Shown here piece after piece: positions 33,662 to 42,725 of a DNA stretch of 64,000 bases (the stretch's first letter is position 1; every line of letters begins with the position of its first letter). The position numbers were made by a program, and so were the translations under genes. Under the pieces are notes generated by a model. It was not told the origin of the DNA. It worked only from the letters and a program-made list of their open reading frames with translations, and made no database searches. The DNA comes from Azophilus sp026709365 (GTDB lineage: Bacteria; Pseudomonadota; Gammaproteobacteria; Pseudomonadales; Azotimanducaceae): contig OZ241345.1 in the NCBI GenBank assembly GCA_965200175.1, positions 2,480,001-2,544,000 on the forward strand. Direction: 5' to 3'.

Positions 33662-35593
33662 TCAGACAAGCGCGTAGTGCTCGGGATCCAGATCATGCAG
33701 CCGCTGCCAAAACTCGTGCAGGCTGAACGGGGAGTTGTTCACGACCCGGCCTTGGCTGTTCTTGTACCAGCTCGAGACGCCTGGATGGCCCCAAGCCAGG
33801 GTTTCGCTTAACGCCTGCACCTCGTCGTTGTAGGCATCGCTCACTGCTTCGCGGACCTCCATCGAGCGCACCCCTTGGGTGATCATGAGGGCGAGGCACT
33901 GCATGACGTAGTGAACTTGGCACTCCACTTGGTAGATGATGCTGCCGCCATGCACGATGTTGGTGTTGGGCCCGTACAGGCAGAAGAAGTTGGGATAGTC
34001 CGGCACCGTGGTGCCCTTGAAAGCCTGCGGGGAATCCCCCCAACGCCGTTCCAGCGTTTCCCCGGAGCGTCCGGCCACAGCCATCGGCCAGAGAAACTGG
34101 CCGGCCTTGAAGCCGGTGGCGGCGATGATCACTTCCGCCTCGTGCAGCGCCCCGTCGGCCGTCACCAACCCTTCGGGAACGATGCGCTCGATCGGATCGG
34201 TCACGAGGGCCACGTTGTCGCGGGCCAGGGTGCCGTACCAGTTGTTGTCGATGATCAGCCGCTTGCCGAACACCGGGAAGTCCGGCGTGCAGCGGGGAGC
34301 AAGGTCGCGGCGCTCGCCGAGCTGGTCAACGATGTAGCCCGTCAACGCTTCGCGGAAGGCGTCGTTGGCCTCGTTCATGGCCTGCTTTGGCCGGGTCCAC
34401 TCGGGGTCCGCCACCACCACGGGCCAATTGAGGTCCGAGAAGGCGAACACCATGCGGGCGCGGTGCCATTCGGCGTAGCCTGGGATGTGCCTGAGCGCCC
34501 AAATCTGCCCTTTCTCCACGGGCCGGTAGTAGTCCTCATTGGGCGAAACCCAGTGGGGCGTTCGTTGAAACACGCTCACCTGGGCGGCCGCAGCGGCGGT
34601 TTTCGGCAGCAGTTGCACGGCGCTGCAGCCCGTGCCGATGACGGCCACCTTGCGACCGGTCAAATCGACATCCGAGCGCCACCGCGCGGAGTGGAACAGC
34701 GGCCCGGCAAAGGACTTGATGCCTTCAATGTCCGGCATGGCCGGCCGGTTCAACTGGCCGACCGCACTGACCACGGCGTTGGCGGCGAGGGTCTCCGCAG
34801 CACCGGCGGCATTGCGGACGTCGATGCGCCAGCGGCCGCTGGACTGGTCATAGGCCATGGCCGTCACTTCGGTTTGCAGGCGGATGTGCTCGCGCAAACC
34901 GAACTGGTCAGCGCAACGCTCGAAGTAGGCATTAAGCTCATCGCGCTTGGAGAAGTAGCCCGACCAATCGGGATTGCGGGCGAAGGAGTAGGAGTAGAAG
35001 TGGTTGGGGGTATCCACGCCGCAGTCCGGATAGGCGTTTTCGTACCAAGTGCCGCCCACTGCGTCGTTCTTCTCGAGAATGGTGAAGCCGATGCCCGCCG
35101 CCCTGAGCTTGGCTCCCATGCAGATGCCGGACATGCCTGCGCCAACGATGGCAACGTGGAAGTCAGCCGCAACAGCGGGCGCCCCGGCCAGTTGCCGCTG
35201 CCACTGCTCGTCGCGGTCAACGAAGCGGGTCTCCTCCAGCAGCATTGCGGCGTAGGCCTCATCAATCGGCTCGGCCACGGCAAAGGTCATCAATTGCGCC
35301 ATCCGCCCAACGCTTGGCGGCGGCGGCAGTTCGGGACGCTCACGGCGCAGTTGGCACAGCGCGCCAAAGGCCGCCGCGCGAATCTCCGCCGCGACCTCCG
35401 CCGCGTAGCCGCCGGTGCTGTCCGGAAACAGCTCCCCTTCGGGCACGGCGATGGGCGCCGGCGCGTAACGCGGCGCCAACCAAGCATCGTCCCCCGTCAA
35501 GTGGGCCAAGGCAACCAGCAGCGTCGGCAGGTTGACGTCCTCAAGCGCCGCCTCAAGCTGCGCTTCGGTGCCCGGAATCTCAATGCGCCGCAC
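33662..35593 (-). CDS. Flavin monooxygenase, Baeyer-Villiger type
   Basis: A 643-residue flavoprotein. FAD motif AIVGAGMSGICMGAKL, then EKNDAVGGTWYENAYPDCGVDTPNHFYSYSF, the BVMO fingerprint FAGPLFHSARWRSD (FxGxxxHxxxW), and the NADPH motif AVIGTGCSAVQLLP. The start is GTG 35593, with GAGGAGG 6 bases upstream; the open frame continues to 36343 but only through repeat-filled DNA. About 120 residues precede the FAD motif, longer than in cyclohexanone monooxygenase and as in related larger members. It would insert oxygen next to a ketone, consistent with the catabolic theme of the region. Confidence 0.9.
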   Translation of the reverse strand: MRRIEIPGTEAQLEAALEDVNLPTLLVALAHLTGDDAWLAPRYAPAPIAVPEGELFPDSTGGYAAEVAAEIRAAAFGALCQLRRERPELPPPPSVGRMAQLMTFAVAEPIDEAYAAMLLEETRFVDRDEQWQRQLAGAPAVAADFHVAIVGAGMSGICMGAKLRAAGIGFTILEKNDAVGGTWYENAYPDCGVDTPNHFYSYSFARNPDWSGYFSKRDELNAYFERCADQFGLREHIRLQTEVTAMAYDQSSGRWRIDVRNAAGAAETLAANAVVSAVGQLNRPAMPDIEGIKSFAGPLFHSARWRSDVDLTGRKVAVIGTGCSAVQLLPKTAAAAAQVSVFQRTPHWVSPNEDYYRPVEKGQIWALRHIPGYAEWHRARMVFAFSDLNWPVVVADPEWTRPKQAMNEANDAFREALTGYIVDQLGERRDLAPRCTPDFPVFGKRLIIDNNWYGTLARDNVALVTDPIERIVPEGLVTADGALHEAEVIIAATGFKAGQFLWPMAVAGRSGETLERRWGDSPQAFKGTTVPDYPNFFCLYGPNTNIVHGGSIIYQVECQVHYVMQCLALMITQGVRSMEVREAVSDAYNDEVQALSETLAWGHPGVSSWYKNSQGRVVNNSPFSLHEFWQRLHDLDPEHYALV

Positions 35594-36126
35594 TTTCGAC
35601 CTCCTCACCCATGTCAACGGCAATGCGCTCCATTGTAGGCAATCGAACCGCTGGGCGGTACAGGCGCGCCCGCGGGGCGGGCGCGGTTGGAGTTTCGCTG
35701 GCGCGAAACTCCGCGCGCTGTGCCGGCTCAGAAACACTTCGGAATCTGGCCTGAGCGACCAGTGACCAAGCCTTTCCCCATGGAGCGTCCATCCCGTTCG
35801 AGGGCGGGACGCCCTTATCGCTCCGTGGGCCGTCGCCCGAACCCAACGGATTCCCGGAACGGGAAGGCCCCCATTGACGAGACGGAAACCCGCTCCGGGA
35901 ATCCCGCTCCGTGGCGAGGGGAAGTCCAACGGATAAGGGCACAACGAACCGAAAGGCGCACACCACCATGATCGCTGCGCGGTCAGCCAACCCTCGGCCG
36001 ATGCGCTGGACGCCGCAGGGGCCGAGCGGTTCGGGTCGCTGGCCGAGCCGTCGAGCAGGCGTTGAACGGCATCGTCCGGAGTTTGAAGCGGAGTGCGGGG
36101 ACGCCGGCCAGTCCGGGGCATGCGCT
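35594..36126. repeat. 533-bp gene-free gap with intergenic repeats
   Basis: Bases 35664-35751 are a copy of the GC-hairpin/GTTTCGC repeat, ending TGTGCCGGCTCAGAAACACTTCGGAATC in pieces, the same end type as at 47132. GAGGGCGGGACGCCCTTATC at about 35801 is a second family. From 35850 to 36126 only unmatched GC-rich sequence is seen; an open frame there is the shadow extension of the monooxygenase. Confidence 0.6.
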
Positions 36127-36846
36127 TCAGCGGATGCGGCTGCGTTTCTCCAACTGCGTGGCGATGCCCCGGAGCATGCCCACTTCGGTCTGGTCCAGGC
36201 CCGCGCGGGCGGCAAGCCTGCGCAGGCGGGTCAGGGTTTGGCCTGGGTTGTCGGGGTCCAGGAAGTCCGCGGCCACCAGCAGCCGCTCCCAGTGGGCCAG
36301 CATGGCTTCGACTTCGGCGGCAGTGGCCGGGGGCCGGTCCCATTCGGGTTCATCCGCGGCTGCCTCAGCGGCGAAGAGTTCGTAGGCGACCACCTGCACG
36401 GCCATGGCCAGGTTCAAGGAGGGATAGTCCGGCGAGGCGGGAATGCGCAGATGCGCGTTGCAGCGCTGCAGCTCCTCGTTGCTGAGGCCATCCGCCTCGC
36501 GTCCGAACAGCACCGCCGCCTGGCCGGCCGCCGCTTCGGCGAGCAGTTTGCGCGCCGCCGCACGGACATCCGCCACCGGCCAGGGAATGCGCCTTGGCCG
36601 GGCGCTGGCGCCGACCACCCAATGGCAATCCGCGATCGCCTCATCGAGGCTCGCGCAAACCCGGCACTGGTTCAGGACGTCGGCGGCTTGGGCGGCCCGC
36701 CACTCGGCTTGCGGGTCGGGATAGCGCAGGGGGTTGACCAACACCAGCCGTGACAGGCCCATGGTCTTCATGGCCCGTGCGGCAGCGCCGATGTTGCCGG
36801 GATGGCTGGGCGCCACGAGCACGATGCGGATGTTGTTCAGGCTCAT
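36127..36846 (-). CDS. trmJ: tRNA (cytidine/uridine-32-2'-O)-methyltransferase TrmJ
   Basis: A 239-residue SPOUT methyltransferase. It begins MSLNNIRIVLVAPSHPGNIGAAARAMKTMGLSRLVLVNP, the TrmJ/LasT signature, and contains LLAEAAAGQAAVLFGREADGLSNEEL and YPSLNLAMAVQVVAYEL, the knot region that binds AdoMet. It 2'-O-methylates position 32 in tRNA anticodon loops. It is divergent from suhB with a 21-bp gap between starts, an arrangement conserved in gammaproteobacteria. Confidence 0.93.
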   Translation of the reverse strand: MSLNNIRIVLVAPSHPGNIGAAARAMKTMGLSRLVLVNPLRYPDPQAEWRAAQAADVLNQCRVCASLDEAIADCHWVVGASARPRRIPWPVADVRAAARKLLAEAAAGQAAVLFGREADGLSNEELQRCNAHLRIPASPDYPSLNLAMAVQVVAYELFAAEAAADEPEWDRPPATAAEVEAMLAHWERLLVAADFLDPDNPGQTLTRLRRLAARAGLDQTEVGMLRGIATQLEKRSRIR

Positions 36847-36867
36847 GTTGCGGTAGGCTACCCGTCC

Positions 36868-37665
36868 ATGCAGCCAATGGCCAACATGGCGTTGCGAGCC
36901 GCCCGCCGCGCCTCACCCATCCTCCTGCAGGCCATGGACCGGCTCGATGAGCTCAAGGTGGAGGAGAAGGCCCCCAACGACTTCGTCTCCAGCATCGACC
37001 GGCAGGCCGAACGGGCCATCGTCGATACGCTGCTCGACGCCTACCCGGACCACGGGGTGCTGGCCGAGGAAGGCAGCGGCGAGGACCGCGCCGACGCGGA
37101 GTTCACCTGGATCATCGATCCGCTGGACGGAACGCTCAACTACCTGCAGGGCATCCCCCACTTCGCCATCTCCATAGCAGCGCGGCGCGGTCGGCAAATC
37201 GAGCACGCCGTGATCGTCGATCCGGTGCGCAACGAGGAGTGGGTGGCGAGCCGGGGCACCGGTGCGCAGCTCAACGGCAAGCGCATCCGGGTCAGCGCCA
37301 CGCGCCGCTTGGGCGATGCCGTGATCGCCACCGGCATCCCGCCCGGCGCACGGAGCCGGCTCAGCGTCTTCAACGCCGCGGTCGCCGAGTTCACGGACAG
37401 CTGCCGAAACATCCGCCGCCAGGGCTCAGCCGCGCTGGACTTGGCCTACGTGGCCAGCGGCCGGCTCGACGGCTTCTGGGAAATGGGCTTGGCGCCGTGG
37501 GACATCGCCGCCGGATCGCTGATCGTCAAGGAGGCCGGCGGCTTCGTCGCCGACCTGGAAGGCGGCGAGCGCCATTTCGAGACCGGCGACATCGTGGTGG
37601 CCAACCCCCGGTGCTTCAAGCTGATGGTGGCCTGCCTGCGGCGGCACCTCGCTACTGCCGCCTGA
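36868..37665 (+). CDS. suhB: Inositol monophosphatase family protein SuhB
   Basis: A 265-residue Mg2+-dependent phosphatase. Metal-binding motifs are EEGSGED, WIIDPLDGTLNY and LAPWDIAAGSLIVKEAGG. SuhB dephosphorylates inositol-1-phosphate and also joins rRNA antitermination complexes in E. coli. ATG 36868 (MQPMANMALRAARRA) is the start; the upstream frame overlaps trmJ. Its position divergent from trmJ and near secF follows the gammaproteobacterial gene order. Confidence 0.93.
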   Translation: MQPMANMALRAARRASPILLQAMDRLDELKVEEKAPNDFVSSIDRQAERAIVDTLLDAYPDHGVLAEEGSGEDRADAEFTWIIDPLDGTLNYLQGIPHFAISIAARRGRQIEHAVIVDPVRNEEWVASRGTGAQLNGKRIRVSATRRLGDAVIATGIPPGARSRLSVFNAAVAEFTDSCRNIRRQGSAALDLAYVASGRLDGFWEMGLAPWDIAAGSLIVKEAGGFVADLEGGERHFETGDIVVANPRCFKLMVACLRRHLATAA

Positions 37666-38214
37666 GCGGGCGTATCGATCAAAAGCAGGTCGGATCCGGC
37701 TGTTGACGCTTCGGCGCGAACCTGCTAACCGCATCAATGTGCACAAACATGCTTCAGCCAACGCTAAGTGGGTATGCAGACCCGCTGCGTTGGCCGGCGG
37801 GTTTCCAATCGCGGGCGGGACGCCCTTATCCGGGAATCCGCTTGGTTCGCGCGACGACCCGCGCGGAGGGCTAGCCGTTCGGATTTTTTGGGCAAAAGCA
37901 ATATGGTCCGTTGAATGCAAAGGCTTTCCTTTGGCTTGGTTGTTTATTGTCAATCAAACGCGGGCATCCCAAAGCGGCCCCCAATTCGAGGCAATGGCGT
38001 TACCCTCTGGCGTCGGCCAAGGGAGGCGCCAAACCATGCAAAAAGCCATCTCCATGCGCGCTTCTGCCCGTGACGATGGTCTCCTTGGGTGTGCCGGCCC
38101 GTTTTTGCACAGAGACGCATGCCTCAAGGTTCAGCACACGAACGCTGCCATTCGGGCGCATCCGTTCCTAGGGTAAAATCGTGGGGGACAAACGCGGGCT
38201 TTCCCGACAGGAAC
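37666..38214. other. 549-bp gene-free gap forming the left edge of an accessory insertion
   Basis: Contains GGGCGGGACGCCCTTATCC (about 37813-37831) and, at 37870-37894, a 25-bp sequence repeated in inverted orientation at 39563-39587. Between 37911 and 38214 no convincing gene is seen; TAAAAT at about 38175 could be the -10 box of the following gene. Confidence 0.5.
37870..37894 (+). repeat. Left copy of a 25-bp inverted repeat flanking an accessory segment
   Basis: Identical, in reverse complement, to 39563-39587. It includes CCGTTCGGATTTTTTGGGCA. The two copies bracket a two-gene segment of unknown function inserted between suhB and secF. GGGCGGGACGCCC palindromes lie just outside both copies. 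Confidence 0.75.
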
Positions 38215-38454
38215 ATGGCCATGACAGGACTGAACAGCAGGGCAACGGCCACAGAGGATGGTCTGGCGGCGCGCTACCGGGCCGCGTTTCTGGCTGAGGG
38301 CATGCCTGCGGAAGAAGTGGAGCGTTTCATGGCATTGTACGAGCGGGAGAGGGATGTTCCCTCCTTCCCAACGTGGCCATGGGAGGACGAAATGCGCCGG
38401 CAGAAGGCGATGAACCTGCCTCGGGATGACGACATTGGCTGGAGTGAGGCGTAA
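38215..38454 (+). CDS. Small protein of unknown function, first gene of a two-gene unit
   Basis: A 79-residue acidic/charged protein from ATG 38215 (MAMTGLNSRATATEDG); ATG 38221 is possible, and AGGAAC precedes the first. It has a helical middle, AARYRAAFLAEGMPAEEVERFMALYERERDVP, and ends DDDIGWSEA. I do not recognise a family. It lies 5 bp ahead of the 298-residue gene, so both are one transcript. Its size and coupling to a larger gene resemble antitoxin arrangements, but no DNA-binding motif is obvious. Codon use looks less GC-biased than in the neighbours. Confidence 0.65.
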   Translation: MAMTGLNSRATATEDGLAARYRAAFLAEGMPAEEVERFMALYERERDVPSFPTWPWEDEMRRQKAMNLPRDDDIGWSEA

Positions 38455-38459
38455 CCGAC

Positions 38460-39356
38460 ATGCCGGACTTGCTCTCCTTTTTCTGCGAACATCCGACTTT
38501 GGATGGCGTCGTTCATGACGCCACCGAACTGTCGGACCCGATCCAGCGCCGGTTCATGATGTCAATGATGGACAATGGGACCCGTCGAGTTGAAATCCTT
38601 CCCTCGGTTTGCGAGGCAATGAGGCGAACCATCCGAGGATCGGAAAGGAGACGGTGGGGGAACATCGCTCGAAAAGCAGGATGGGGAATGAACGAGGCGC
38701 GCTATGTTTCGCTGATCACCTTGGCCATGAATGAGGCGTCGGCTTGGTTGGAATCCTGCCTTCATGACTCGAACAGCATGCTCAAGCCCATCGAAATGCC
38801 CGAGGGGGAACGGCAACGGGGCGCCGCCTTGGTCGATGCGTTGCCAGCCAAGTTCTTTCCGTCGAAGAACCCGGACAACGCTGAGGGCGACAAGCAAATG
38901 GTCATTGAGTGCTGCCTGCTTGGAAAACGCCTCCTGATCAGCGAGGACTCGGACACCATTGAGCAGGGGCCGCTGAACGTCTGGCTCATGGACAACGGAT
39001 TCACCGAGCATGAGCAACTGGTGATGGTGAGGCGGGACGCCTTGATCGACATTGAGAGGCGCATGGACCCCAAGCGAAGGCTCAATCCGTGCTATTACTG
39101 GGCAGCCGCCTGCACCCTGCGGGAGGAGAACCAGGGCGATGACCTTGCCCAGATGGACAACCTGCTGACGGCCTTCGAAATGGCAAAGATGCACTACGTT
39201 CGCTGCCGACTTAAGCAGGGCTTGCTGAATGACCCCGATCCACAGGCGACATTCGATCAAATCAGGGCATCCTTTCCGAGGCGGTCCCGGCAGACGGAAG
39301 AAGCGCGGTACTCAAGAGTCCGGCGAGCCGTGAGGGAAAGCGGACTACATCCCTAG
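38460..39356 (+). CDS. Unknown protein, possible PIN-like nuclease
   Basis: A 298-residue protein starting at ATG 38460, without signal peptide or membrane segment. I do not recognise it. The segment EGDKQMVIECCLLGKRLLISEDSDTIEQG (residues about 140-170) resembles the 'D..ia..a...g..LlT.D.d.i' part of PIN-domain nucleases. A first catalytic Asp near the N-terminus is not clear. The C-terminus is rich in Arg (PRRSRQTEEARYSRVRRAVRE). With the small gene before it, it might be a divergent toxin-antitoxin or defence unit. That is weak inference from one motif and gene layout. Confidence 0.6.
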   Translation: MPDLLSFFCEHPTLDGVVHDATELSDPIQRRFMMSMMDNGTRRVEILPSVCEAMRRTIRGSERRRWGNIARKAGWGMNEARYVSLITLAMNEASAWLESCLHDSNSMLKPIEMPEGERQRGAALVDALPAKFFPSKNPDNAEGDKQMVIECCLLGKRLLISEDSDTIEQGPLNVWLMDNGFTEHEQLVMVRRDALIDIERRMDPKRRLNPCYYWAAACTLREENQGDDLAQMDNLLTAFEMAKMHYVRCRLKQGLLNDPDPQATFDQIRASFPRRSRQTEEARYSRVRRAVRESGLHP

Positions 39357-39562
39357 GTTGGAAGGTTGGCCATATTGCCCCAGCCGCCATCACTGGCCGA
39401 CTTTGTTCCAACATATACGACTGTGGCACGCATTGATTGCCCAGCCGATGTCGCTGAGCGCCGGCAGTTCGACCGCACGGTATCGAAGGTTCCTTGAAAT
39501 GCCATGCTTTTCAATGGCTGTTGGGCATGTCCTCGAATCCGCGGGCTGGGAACTTTGGTTTC

Positions 39563-39587
39563 TGCCCAAAAAATCCGAACGGCTAGC
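39563..39587 (-). repeat. Right copy of the 25-bp inverted repeat
   Basis: Reverse complement of 37870-37894, exact over 25 bp. A GGGCGTCCCGCCC palindrome follows at about 39593. The stretch 39357-39686 holds no convincing gene besides these repeats. Confidence 0.75.
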
Positions 39588-39686
39588 GCGGAGGGCGTCC
39601 CGCCCTCGAAATGAACCGGGGAACTCCGCCCAACTTCGTTGGCTGAAGCTGGTTTAGAGGCATGCACGCAAATAGAGGTTTGGAAA

Positions 39687-39890
39687 GTGCGTACCAACGT
39701 TGAAATCGACCAAGACCTATTGCAGGAAGCGCAACGGTTGAGCGGCATCAAGACCAAGGATGTCTTGGTGCATCGGGCGTTGCTGGAATTCGTGGCCAAC
39801 CGCAAGCGGCTTGATCCAAGGGAGCTCGAAGGATCCAACCTGCTCGACCCGGAATACGATCACAAAGCACTTCGCCAAGCAGGTGTTTGA
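39687..39890 (+). CDS. VapB-family antitoxin (orphan)
   Basis: A 67-residue protein from GTG 39687 (VRTNVEIDQDLLQEAQRLSGIKTKDVLVHRALLEFVANRKR), matching the VapB ribbon-helix-helix family in which the N-terminal strand RTNVEID is typical. GGAAA precedes the start. A vapC toxin normally follows directly, but only 16 bp separate its stop from the end of secF on the other strand, so the toxin is missing. It sits just outside the right inverted repeat of the accessory segment. Confidence 0.85.
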   Translation: MRTNVEIDQDLLQEAQRLSGIKTKDVLVHRALLEFVANRKRLDPRELEGSNLLDPEYDHKALRQAGV

Positions 39891-39906
39891 GCGCGACGTA
39901 CCCGAT

Positions 39907-40833
39907 TCAAGGATAGGACTCCTTGGCGTCCTCCTTCTCCGGCACCACCAGGTCCTCGCGTGAGATGTTCATCACCAACAGCATGTTGGCGGCGATGTAG
40001 ATCGAGGAGTAGGTGCCGATCACCACGCCGAAGGTGAGCGCGGCGGCGAAGCCGCGAATGCCCTCGCCGCCGGCGATGAGCAGGGCCAGGAGCACGAACA
40101 GGGTGGTCATGGAGGTCACCAGGGTGCGGCCCAGGGTCTGGTTGAGGGAGCGGTTGATGACCTCAACGGGCGCGCCCTTGCGCAGGGTGCGGAAATTCTC
40201 CCGAATGCGGTCCGACACCACGATGGTGTCGTTGAGCGAGTAGCCCACCACCGCCAGCACCGCCGCCACCACGGCCAAGTCAAAGGTCCACTGCAGCAGG
40301 GAGAACAGGCCCAGCACCAAGGTGACGTCGTGGGCCAAGGCGACCACGGCGCCCACCGAGAACTGCTTGGTGAAGCGGAACAGAATGTAGAGCATCACCA
40401 CCGCCAAGGCGGTGAGAATGGCCAGCCCGGCGCTCTCCGCCAGCTCCTCCCCCACCACCGGGCCGACAAAGTTGGATTGGCGCATCACGGCACCGGGCGC
40501 CTGCTGGCGAATGGTGTCCAGGATGCGGTCGCCGAGGCCGGCCGGGTCGCCGACCGCCTGGGGCGGCATGCGGATCAGCACCTCCGTCTGCGAGCCGAAG
40601 TGCTGCACCACGCCGTTGACGAAGCCGGCATCGTCCAGTTGGCTGCGAATCTCCTCGGGATCGACGCCCTCGGGAAAGCCGACCTCCACCAAGGTGCCGC
40701 CCGTGAAGTCGAGGCCGAAGTTCAGGCCGTTGACGGCCAAGGCGCCCAGCGACAGCGCAATCAAGCCCATCGACAGGGCTCCCGCCAGCTTGCGGCGGCC
40801 CATGAAGTCAAAGTTGAAATCCGGGAACTTCAT
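39907..40833 (-). CDS. secF: Protein translocase subunit SecF
   Basis: A 308-residue membrane protein with six transmembrane segments and one periplasmic loop. It has the SecF signature LNFGLDFTGGTLVEVGF, VVGYSLNDTIVVSDRIREN and NRSLNQTLGRTLVTSMTTL. With SecD it uses the proton gradient to complete protein export through SecYEG. Its start overlaps the secD stop by 4 bp. Last gene of the queA-tgt-yajC-secD-secF operon. Confidence 0.96.
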   Translation of the reverse strand: MKFPDFNFDFMGRRKLAGALSMGLIALSLGALAVNGLNFGLDFTGGTLVEVGFPEGVDPEEIRSQLDDAGFVNGVVQHFGSQTEVLIRMPPQAVGDPAGLGDRILDTIRQQAPGAVMRQSNFVGPVVGEELAESAGLAILTALAVVMLYILFRFTKQFSVGAVVALAHDVTLVLGLFSLLQWTFDLAVVAAVLAVVGYSLNDTIVVSDRIRENFRTLRKGAPVEVINRSLNQTLGRTLVTSMTTLFVLLALLIAGGEGIRGFAAALTFGVVIGTYSSIYIAANMLLVMNISREDLVVPEKEDAKESYP

Positions 40834-42725
40834 ATTCTCAAGGCCTTCAAGTTGCGTCCGCCGTACATCAGGTTGACCAGCGCCCGAGTACCCATGATGG
40901 CGGTGAACACCGAGGTGACGATGCCCACCGCCAAGGTCACGGCGAAGCCCTTGACCGGCCCGCTGCCGATGGAGAATAGGATGATCGCCACGAAGAAGGT
41001 GGTGATGTTGGCGTCGAGAATGGTCAGCAGGGCGCGGTCGAAGCCGGCGGCAATGGCCTGCTGCGGCGCCCGCTGCTTCAACTCCTCGCGAATGCGCGAG
41101 AAGATCAGCACGTTGGCGTCCACCGCCATGCCCACGGTAAGCACGATGCCGGCGATGCCGGGCAGGGTCAGGGTGGCGCCCAGCACCGACATGACGGCCA
41201 CCAGCAGCATCAGGTTGGCCATCAGCGCCAGGTTGGCGGCGAGCCCGAAGCCGCGGTAGTGGATGACCATGAAGATCATCACCAAAATGAAGCCCACCAC
41301 CACCGACAGCTGGCCGCGCTCAATGTTCTCCTCGCCGAGGCTGGCGCCGACGGTGCGCTCCTCGACGATGTACATGGGCGCGGCCAGCGCCCCGGAGCGC
41401 AGCAGAAGGGCCAGGTCGCGCGCCTCGCCGAGTTCCAGGCCGGTGATGCGGAAGTTGTAGCCCAGGGCCGACTGAATGGTGGCCACGCTGATCAGGCGAC
41501 GCTCCTCTACCGTGTAGCGCTCCACCACTTCCTCGCCATCCACCAGGACCGTGCGGGCGCGCGGCTTCTGCTCGATGAAGATGATGGCCATGGAGCGGCC
41601 CACGTTGTCCTTGGTGGCCTCGTTCATGCGCTGGCCGCCGTCGCTGTCCAGGCCGATGCTCACCTGCGGCAGGCCGGTCTCCGGGTCGTAGTCCTGGCTG
41701 GCGGAGGTGACCTGGTCGCCGGTGACGATGTTGCGCCGCAACAGGGTGGTCGGGGTGCCCCGGTAGTCCTGGGTCTCGGTCTGCGAGGCGCGGTCGCCCG
41801 GCATGGCCACCAAGCGGAACTCCAGGTTGGCGAACTTGTTGATGATCCGCTTGGCTTCGGCGCTGTCCTGGATACCCGGCAGGTCGAGCACGATGCGCTC
41901 CCGGCCCAAGCGCTGCACCAGCGGCTCGGAAACGCCGAGTTCGTTGACCCGGTTGCGCAGGCTTTGCAGGTTTTGGGAGATGGCCGCATCCTCCAGTTGG
42001 CGCAGGTACTCGTCCACCATCGTGAATTCAAGCGCCGGCCGGCCATCGACGTCGGTCTCGGAGATTTCAAAGCCCTCGAACTGCTCGGCCAGCAACGCCG
42101 CCGCCTCATCGCGCAGGGCAGCGCTCTGGAACGGGATGCGCAACTCGGTGCCCTGTACCCAATTGCGGCCGACGTAGCGGATGCGCGCAGCCACCAAGGC
42201 GTCGCGGGCGGTCTCCTCCATGCTGCGCATGCGGTCGCCGACGAACTTCTCCATATCGACCTGTAGCAGCAGATGGACGCCGCCGGACAGGTCAAGCCCC
42301 AAGGACATGGGCACGGCACCAAGATCAGCGAGCCATTGGGGGGTGGTCGAGGCCCGGGTCAGGGCGACGATGTGGTGGTCCTCGCCGCCGGCGAGCGCCT
42401 GCATGACCACTTCCCGGGCCCGCAGCTGGTCGCCGTCGCTCGCCAGGCGCAGAAACCCGGAACCGCCCTCCAGCTCCGCCGACTTCAGCACGATGCCGGC
42501 CTCCGCCAAGGCCGTGCGGGCTCGTTCCAGCGCTGCGGCGCTCAGGCCCCGGTCAGGATCCTCCGGCTTGATCTGCAGCGCCGGGTCCGGCGCAAAGACG
42601 TTGGGCGAGGCGTACAGCGCGCCGAGCGAGACCACCAGCAGCACGAACAGGTAGCGACTCAGGGGATAAGTGTTCGGCGCCCGCTGCTTCGCCGGGGACA
42701 AGCCAATCAGGCGCTCGCCGACCAT
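40830..42725 (-). CDS. secD: Protein translocase subunit SecD
   Basis: A 631-residue membrane protein. After the first transmembrane segment (YLFVLLVVSLGALYASP) comes the large periplasmic domain, then GLDLSGGVHLLLQVD and the six-helix region GIAGIVLTVGMAVDANVLIFSRIREEL. ATG 42725 is preferred; the frame extends to 42788 through repeat DNA. It works with SecF in the late step of Sec export. Confidence 0.95.
   Translation of the reverse strand: MVGERLIGLSPAKQRAPNTYPLSRYLFVLLVVSLGALYASPNVFAPDPALQIKPEDPDRGLSAAALERARTALAEAGIVLKSAELEGGSGFLRLASDGDQLRAREVVMQALAGGEDHHIVALTRASTTPQWLADLGAVPMSLGLDLSGGVHLLLQVDMEKFVGDRMRSMEETARDALVAARIRYVGRNWVQGTELRIPFQSAALRDEAAALLAEQFEGFEISETDVDGRPALEFTMVDEYLRQLEDAAISQNLQSLRNRVNELGVSEPLVQRLGRERIVLDLPGIQDSAEAKRIINKFANLEFRLVAMPGDRASQTETQDYRGTPTTLLRRNIVTGDQVTSASQDYDPETGLPQVSIGLDSDGGQRMNEATKDNVGRSMAIIFIEQKPRARTVLVDGEEVVERYTVEERRLISVATIQSALGYNFRITGLELGEARDLALLLRSGALAAPMYIVEERTVGASLGEENIERGQLSVVVGFILVMIFMVIHYRGFGLAANLALMANLMLLVAVMSVLGATLTLPGIAGIVLTVGMAVDANVLIFSRIREELKQRAPQQAIAAGFDRALLTILDANITTFFVAIILFSIGSGPVKGFAVTLAVGIVTSVFTAIMGTRALVNLMYGGRNLKALRI

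Noticed and set aside
35594..36343. 250-residue N-terminal extension of the flavin monooxygenase frame
   Set aside because: It runs through repeat DNA and into trmJ; a strong ribosome site before GTG 35593 marks the true start.
37911..38171. An 86-codon frame before the unknown two-gene unit
   Set aside because: No ribosome site or motif and an irregular composition; not supported as a gene.
39353..39838. A 161-codon minus-strand frame across the right inverted repeat
   Set aside because: No recognisable domain, no ribosome site, and it is antisense to the VapB gene.
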